Source: Gordonibacter sp. 28C
Lineage (GTDB): Bacteria; Actinomycetota; Coriobacteriia; Coriobacteriales; Eggerthellaceae
Direction: 5' to 3'
Assembly (NCBI RefSeq): GCF_003339845.1
Contig: NZ_PPTR01000011.1
Span: 1 to 64,000, forward strand
DNA length: 64,000 bases
A program made the translations under genes and the position numbers. This document shows, in pieces, positions 60,034-64,000 of the stretch (position 1 is its first letter; each line of letters begins with the position of its first letter). The notes beneath the pieces were generated by a model. It was not told the DNA's origin and did no database searches. It saw only the letters and a program-made list of their open reading frames with translations.

Positions 60034-61521
60034 TTGGACGTTGACGTAGCGATAGTCGGCGCGGGCATCCTGGGGTGCACCATGGCGCGCGCCCTGGCCC
60101 GGTACCGGCTGGACGTGTGCGTGCTGGAAGCCGCCCATGACGTGGGCGAGGGCGCCACCAAGGCGAACAGCGGGCTCGTCCACACCGGGTTCCACCCGCG
60201 GGGCGGCAGCCTGAAGGGGACGAGTTGCGTCGAAGGCAACGCGCGCTTCGATTCCATCGCCGACGAGCTGCAGGTGCCGTTCGAGCGCGTGGGCGCCCTG
60301 TACGTGGCGTTCCACCCTGCCGGGATGGAGCATATCGCCGAGAAGCGCGAGCGCGCGCGGCTGAACGGGGCGGGCGACTTGGAGGTCGTCTCGGGCGACG
60401 AGGCCCGCCGGTTGGAGCCGCGCCTGTCCGAGCGCGTCGTCGCGGCGCTCGTGGCGCCCACGACGGGCATCGTCTCGCCGTTCGAGCTCGCGCTGGCCAC
60501 GGCGCGCAACGCCGCCGCCAACGGCGCTCGGTTCGAGTTCGGCTTCGAGGTCGACGCCATCGAGCGCGTCTCCGGTCGATGGGAGCTGCGCACGAAGGAC
60601 GGCCGCCGGGTTCGGGCCCCGTACGTGGTGAACATGGCCGGCGAGGAGGCGGCGCTCTTAGACGTGCAGGTTCATTCCGCCGACTTGGTGGTGCGCCCGC
60701 GCCGGGGGCAGTACGTCGTGTTCGACAAGCAGGAAGGCGGCCTTGCGGGCAAGGAGCCCATCCGCCACGTGCTGTTCCAAGCGCAGGAGACCGACGAGGG
60801 CGGCACGCTGCTCGCCCCCACCGTCGACGGCAACCTGCTGGCGGGCCCCACGAGCGAGAACGTGCGCTCCTTCGCCGACAACGCCACCACGCAGGCCGGC
60901 ATCGAGCACGTGAAGCGCGTCGCGCGCAAGCTGGTGCCCGATCTGGATTTCGGTCGGGTCATCACCGAGTTCTCCGGCATCCGCGCCAACATCGTCAACG
61001 TGGAGAAGGAGAAGAAGGACTTCGTGGTGCGCGTGTCGGCGCCCGGCTTCGTGAGCGCGCTCGGCATCAAGAACCCGGGGATGACCAGCGCTCCGGCGCT
61101 TGCCGATCGTGCGCTTCGGTTGCTGGGGGAACAGGGCCTGCGCCTTGAGAACAACCCGGCCTTCGATCCGCGCGACCAGGGTCCCGTGCATCGAAGGCCC
61201 TTCATGGACTGCATCGCCTCCGAGCAGCACGCGCTGCTGGGGGCCGATGCGCGCTACGGGCACGTGGTGTGCCGTTGCGAGCGCGTCACCGAAGGCGATG
61301 TCCGCAGTTGTTTGCACGACACGCTGCCGCCGCGCACCCTCGACGGGTTGAAGCGCCGGCTGCGCTGCGGCATGGGGCGCTGCCAGGGCGCTTTCTGCAC
61401 GCCGCGCATCTTGGAAGTCATGGCCGACGAGCTGGGGTGCGCGCCCTGGGAGATCGCGAAGGGCGAGCGCGGCGGACGCGTGGTCAAAAGGCAGGTGAAG
61501 CGGGCATGCGGAAGCCGGTAG
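60034..61521 (+). CDS. GlpA-like FAD-dependent dehydrogenase with BFD-type [2Fe-2S] domain
   Basis: The start is a TTG at 60034 with GAGGAAGAAG just upstream. The 495-residue protein has an N-terminal FAD-binding VAIVGAGILGC, a DAO-type dehydrogenase core (VHTGFHPRGGS; HVLFQAQETDEGGTLLAPT, as GTLLAPTVDGNLLAGPTS), and a C-terminal BFD-like domain with Cys residues in VCRCERVTEGD and RCGMGRCQGAFC. This is the plan of anaerobic glycerol-3-phosphate dehydrogenase subunit A and of related 2-hydroxyglutarate-type enzymes. Electrons would pass to the next-encoded protein. No glpK or glpF is nearby, so the substrate is open. Confidence 0.85.
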   Translation: MDVDVAIVGAGILGCTMARALARYRLDVCVLEAAHDVGEGATKANSGLVHTGFHPRGGSLKGTSCVEGNARFDSIADELQVPFERVGALYVAFHPAGMEHIAEKRERARLNGAGDLEVVSGDEARRLEPRLSERVVAALVAPTTGIVSPFELALATARNAAANGARFEFGFEVDAIERVSGRWELRTKDGRRVRAPYVVNMAGEEAALLDVQVHSADLVVRPRRGQYVVFDKQEGGLAGKEPIRHVLFQAQETDEGGTLLAPTVDGNLLAGPTSENVRSFADNATTQAGIEHVKRVARKLVPDLDFGRVITEFSGIRANIVNVEKEKKDFVVRVSAPGFVSALGIKNPGMTSAPALADRALRLLGEQGLRLENNPAFDPRDQGPVHRRPFMDCIASEQHALLGADARYGHVVCRCERVTEGDVRSCLHDTLPPRTLDGLKRRLRCGMGRCQGAFCTPRILEVMADELGCAPWEIAKGERGGRVVKRQVKRACGSR

Positions 61522-62978
61522 CGGAGGGGCGCGTCCTTTCGGCCGCGGAAGGGCGCGTCGATGTGGACGGCGTGTTCGACGTGGTCGTCATAGGGGGTGG
61601 TTCGGCGGGGCTGGCGGCTGCGGCCGCCGTTGCGGAGAGCGGCCCGTACCGGACGCTCGTGCTGGAGCGCGAGGAGTACCTGGGCGGCGTGCTGCCCCAG
61701 TGCGTCCACGACGGGTTCGGCCTGTACCTGTACGGCGAGTCGCTCACGGGCCCCGAGTTCGCCCATCGCTGGGTCGAGCGCGTGCGCGGCGACGGCGTGC
61801 CGACGGCGCTCGCCGCGACGGTGCTGTCGGTGGAGGGCCCGGGTTCCGACGGGCTGCTGCGCGTCGATGCCCTCGGGGCCTCCTTGGGCGGCCGCGCGAC
61901 GCTGGCCGCGCGCTCCGTCGTGTGCGCGACCGGCTGCCGCGAGCGCACGCGCGGGGCGCTGCAGATACCGGGTGGGCGTCCGGCCGGCGTGCTGACGGCG
62001 GGATCGGCCCAGTACATGGTCAACGTGGCCAACCAGCTTCCGGGCGACAAGGCGGTCGTGCTGGGGTCGGGAGACATCGGCCTCATCATGGCGCGGCGCA
62101 TGACGCTGGAGGGCGCCGAGGTGCGCCTGGTTCTGGGTCAGGAGGCCACGGGCCTCGTGCGCAACCATATCCGCTGCATCCAGGATTTCGACATTCCCAT
62201 CCGCTACGGCTGGGGCTTGGCGAGCGTTCACGGCTACGGGCAGCTGCAGGGGGTCACCGTGGCGCCCTTGCGGGCCGACGGATCGTTCGACCTGGCGCGC
62301 AGGGAGTACGTGCGCTGCAACGTCCTGCTGGTGGCGTGCGGCCTCGTTCCCGAACGCGAGGTGCTGGGTTCCTTGGCGCTCGCGCCCGACGCTCCGGGCC
62401 TGTTCCTTTGCGGCAACGCCAACGTGCCGCACGATCTGGTGGACCAGGTGACGCAGGAGGGCCTGCGCACGGGCGCCGCCGCAGCGGCCCATGCGGCCGC
62501 GCTCTCCGGCAAACCGGCTCCCGCGCTGCCCGACGACCTGGCGCGCATGGCCGGCCTTTCCGTCCGCGAGCCGAAAGGCAGGATGGGCGACATGGCCGGC
62601 GACGTGCCCTCCGGCCACCAGCGCATCGTGTGCACGGTGTGCCCGACCGGATGCGTGATGGAGGCGTCCGGGCGCGGCGGGGTGGCGGGCAACACCTGCC
62701 CGCGCGGCGAGGAGTTCGCGCGGCGCGAGCTGGCCTGCCCCACGCGGATGTTCACGGGCACCGTCGCCGTTGCCGGCGGCCGCCGTTCGCTCGTGCCCGT
62801 GCGCACGGAGCGTCCGGTGCCGAGGGATCGGCTGTTCGACGTCGCCCGCGCCTGCCGCCGCTTGAACGTCAAGGCCCCCGTGCGCATGGGCGAGGTGCTG
62901 AAAAGCGATATCGCGCGCACCGGCGTCGCGCTCGTGGCGACCGGCGAATGCGAAAGGGCCGCGCATGGGGGCAGGTAG
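61506..62978 (+). CDS. FAD/NAD(P)-dependent oxidoreductase fused to DUF1667
   Basis: The start at ATG 61506 overlaps the previous gene by 16 bases. The 490-residue protein has an NADH-oxidase-like half (FDVVVIGGGSAGLAAAAA near residue 24; second dinucleotide site VVLGSGDIGLIMARR; CGNANVPHDLVDQVTQEG), and from about residue 375 a DUF1667 domain with IVCTVCPTGC, GNTCPRGEEFA and CPTRMFTGTV (Cys-rich, probably Fe-S). In many anaerobes GlpA-like, NADH-oxidoreductase and DUF1667 proteins are three separate genes in a row. Here the last two are one polypeptide. It likely shuttles electrons between NAD(P)H and the GlpA-like partner. Confidence 0.85.
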   Translation: MRKPVAEGRVLSAAEGRVDVDGVFDVVVIGGGSAGLAAAAAVAESGPYRTLVLEREEYLGGVLPQCVHDGFGLYLYGESLTGPEFAHRWVERVRGDGVPTALAATVLSVEGPGSDGLLRVDALGASLGGRATLAARSVVCATGCRERTRGALQIPGGRPAGVLTAGSAQYMVNVANQLPGDKAVVLGSGDIGLIMARRMTLEGAEVRLVLGQEATGLVRNHIRCIQDFDIPIRYGWGLASVHGYGQLQGVTVAPLRADGSFDLARREYVRCNVLLVACGLVPEREVLGSLALAPDAPGLFLCGNANVPHDLVDQVTQEGLRTGAAAAAHAAALSGKPAPALPDDLARMAGLSVREPKGRMGDMAGDVPSGHQRIVCTVCPTGCVMEASGRGGVAGNTCPRGEEFARRELACPTRMFTGTVAVAGGRRSLVPVRTERPVPRDRLFDVARACRRLNVKAPVRMGEVLKSDIARTGVALVATGECERAAHGGR

Positions 62979-63981
62979 GCGCATCGCTTTGCGGTCGGCG
63001 GCGGTCTTCGCGCTGCCGCTCGTCTGCGTGTTCGCGTCGCTGTTCTGCGGGCGCTACGCCCTGACGCTGCCCGAGGTGTGCCAGGCGCTCGCGTCGTGGT
63101 TGCCGGGGAGCCCCTCCGCCGTCTCGCCCGAGTCCGCGACGCTGGTGCTGCAGGTGCGCCTGCCGCGCGCGTTGGCCGCCGCCGCCGTGGGCGCGGCGCT
63201 GTCGGCTTCCGGCGCCGCGTTCCAAGGGGTGTTCCGCAACCCGTTGGTGAACCCGGGCCTTCTGGGCGTGAGCAACGGCGCGGGCTTCGGCGCCGCGCTC
63301 GCCATCGTGCTGTTCGGCGGCGGCGCGGCCATCTACCCGTCGGCGTTTTTGTTCGGGATCGTGGCCGTATGCGCCAGCTACTGGATCGCACGGGTGTACA
63401 AAAGCGCGCCCACCATCATGCTCATCCTGGGCGGCACCATCGTGTCGAGCGTGTTCTCGGCGCTGGTGTCGCTCATGAAGTACGTGGCCGACGCCGACAC
63501 GCAGCTGCCGTCCATCGTGTACTGGCTCATGGGAAGCCTCTCGTCGGTGGGGTGGGAGAACTTCTGGTCGGTCGCCGTCATGGCCGTCGGCTGCATCGTG
63601 CTGGTCTTGTTCGCAGGGCGTGTGGACGTGCTGTCCATGGGCGACAAGGAGGCGCGCTCGCTGGGGCTGGAGGTCGGGCGGGACAAGGGCGTCGTGGTCG
63701 CGGCGGCCACGTTCGCCACGGCCGGCGCCGTGTGCATGGCCGGCGTGGTGGGCTGGGTGGGGCTCATCGTGCCGCACATCGGGCGCATGCTGGTGGGAAG
63801 CGAGAACAGGCGCCTCATCCCCGTTTCCATGGCGCTCGGCGGCGCCTTCCTCGTGGTCGTCGACACCTGCGCCCGCTGCCTGTGGGCGAGCGAGATCCCG
63901 CTCGGCATACTCACGGCCCTCATCGGCGCGCCGTTCTTCGTGTACCTGCTGAAGAAGACGAAGGGCGGTGGCTGGCGATGA
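62965..63981 (+). CDS. Iron/cobalamin-type ABC transporter permease (FecCD family)
   Basis: The 338-residue protein overlaps the preceding gene by 14 bases. It has the BtuC/FecCD fold of about nine or ten transmembrane segments, with the family signatures RLPRALAAAAVGAALSASGA near residue 67, FQGVFRNPLVNPGLLGVSNGAG (as FRNPLVNPGLLGVS, 90-103), and VGWVGLIVPHIGRMLVG near 262. It would form the membrane channel for a siderophore, heme or cobalamin importer. The next gene starts within its stop codon (ATGA), so an operon continues past the window. Confidence 0.93.
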   Translation: MGAGRRIALRSAAVFALPLVCVFASLFCGRYALTLPEVCQALASWLPGSPSAVSPESATLVLQVRLPRALAAAAVGAALSASGAAFQGVFRNPLVNPGLLGVSNGAGFGAALAIVLFGGGAAIYPSAFLFGIVAVCASYWIARVYKSAPTIMLILGGTIVSSVFSALVSLMKYVADADTQLPSIVYWLMGSLSSVGWENFWSVAVMAVGCIVLVLFAGRVDVLSMGDKEARSLGLEVGRDKGVVVAAATFATAGAVCMAGVVGWVGLIVPHIGRMLVGSENRRLIPVSMALGGAFLVVVDTCARCLWASEIPLGILTALIGAPFFVYLLKKTKGGGWR

Positions 63982-64000
63982 GCGAATCGGCAAGCGCGTC
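63978..64000 (+). CDS. Start of the next gene, probably the ABC ATPase of the FecCD system (truncated)
   Basis: An ATG at 63978 overlaps the FecCD stop codon (ATGA) and the frame is open to the window end (MSESASA). Only seven residues are visible. The identity as ATP-binding partner is inferred from the tight coupling and usual gene order, not from sequence. Confidence 0.55.

Overview
The window is GC-rich, gene-dense DNA that most resembles a member of the Eggerthellaceae (Coriobacteriia, Actinomycetota), probably Eggerthella or a close relative. This is inferred from the very high GC, the many flavoprotein and Fe-S oxidoreductase genes, Gram-positive surface proteins with LxKTGD-type C-termini, and the mix of protein families. 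No 16S or other decisive marker is present. There is no phage, integrase, transposase or CRISPR array.

Layout. 1-706: the tail of an unrecognised gene and a repeat-filled spacer. 707-7134: serA, a small lipoprotein, tRNA-His and tRNA-Lys on the minus strand with their own promoter and terminator, a NYN-LOTUS ribonuclease-like protein, a DUF4230 protein, sstT, and tRNA-Leu. 7340-10147: an ABC exporter and an ArsR-type regulator behind a perfect palindrome that overlaps the ribosome binding site. 10322-13697: a cysteine-rich HdrD/GlpC-like Fe-S protein, a repeat-rich spacer and an ATP-grasp enzyme. 14035-21441: the proteostasis set tig-clpP-clpX, then valS and a zinc-ribbon membrane protein. 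21556-25602 (minus): three exported proteins, two sharing a C-terminal domain. 25974-35234: thrS, a lipoprotein, a cation/proton antiporter, a frameshifted nuclease-like gene, YbjQ, a potassium channel, a chagasin-like inhibitor lipoprotein and a patatin. 35578-47132: trxA, a MerR/MATE divergent pair, trxB, prfA, prmC, an ATC-hydrolase-like protein, punA, a PTS_EIIC_2/PfoR-like protein, an autoregulated XRE/membrane-protein pair and a WalJ-like hydrolase. 47210-48364 (minus): a Fic protein with an altered active site. 48756-59957: three large or mid-size surface proteins with LRR, FIVAR and Ig-like modules. 60034-64000: a GlpA-like flavoprotein, an NADH-oxidoreductase fused to DUF1667, and a FecCD permease, all overlapping, with the next gene starting at the right edge.

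How the parts work together. The housekeeping genes make familiar units: tig-clpP-clpX for folding and proteolysis, prfA-prmC for release factor 1 and its methylation, trxA and trxB for thiol redox. Three small regulatory circuits can be read from DNA: ArsR with its exporter, MerR with its MATE pump (19-bp promoter spacer), and XRE with a membrane protein (two operator copies over its own promoter). The most accessory-looking content is the two surface-protein clusters. In the large one, the same Ig-like module seems to recur in all three proteins, which suggests one adhesive structure built from related parts. Several spacers hold members of short dispersed inverted-repeat families.
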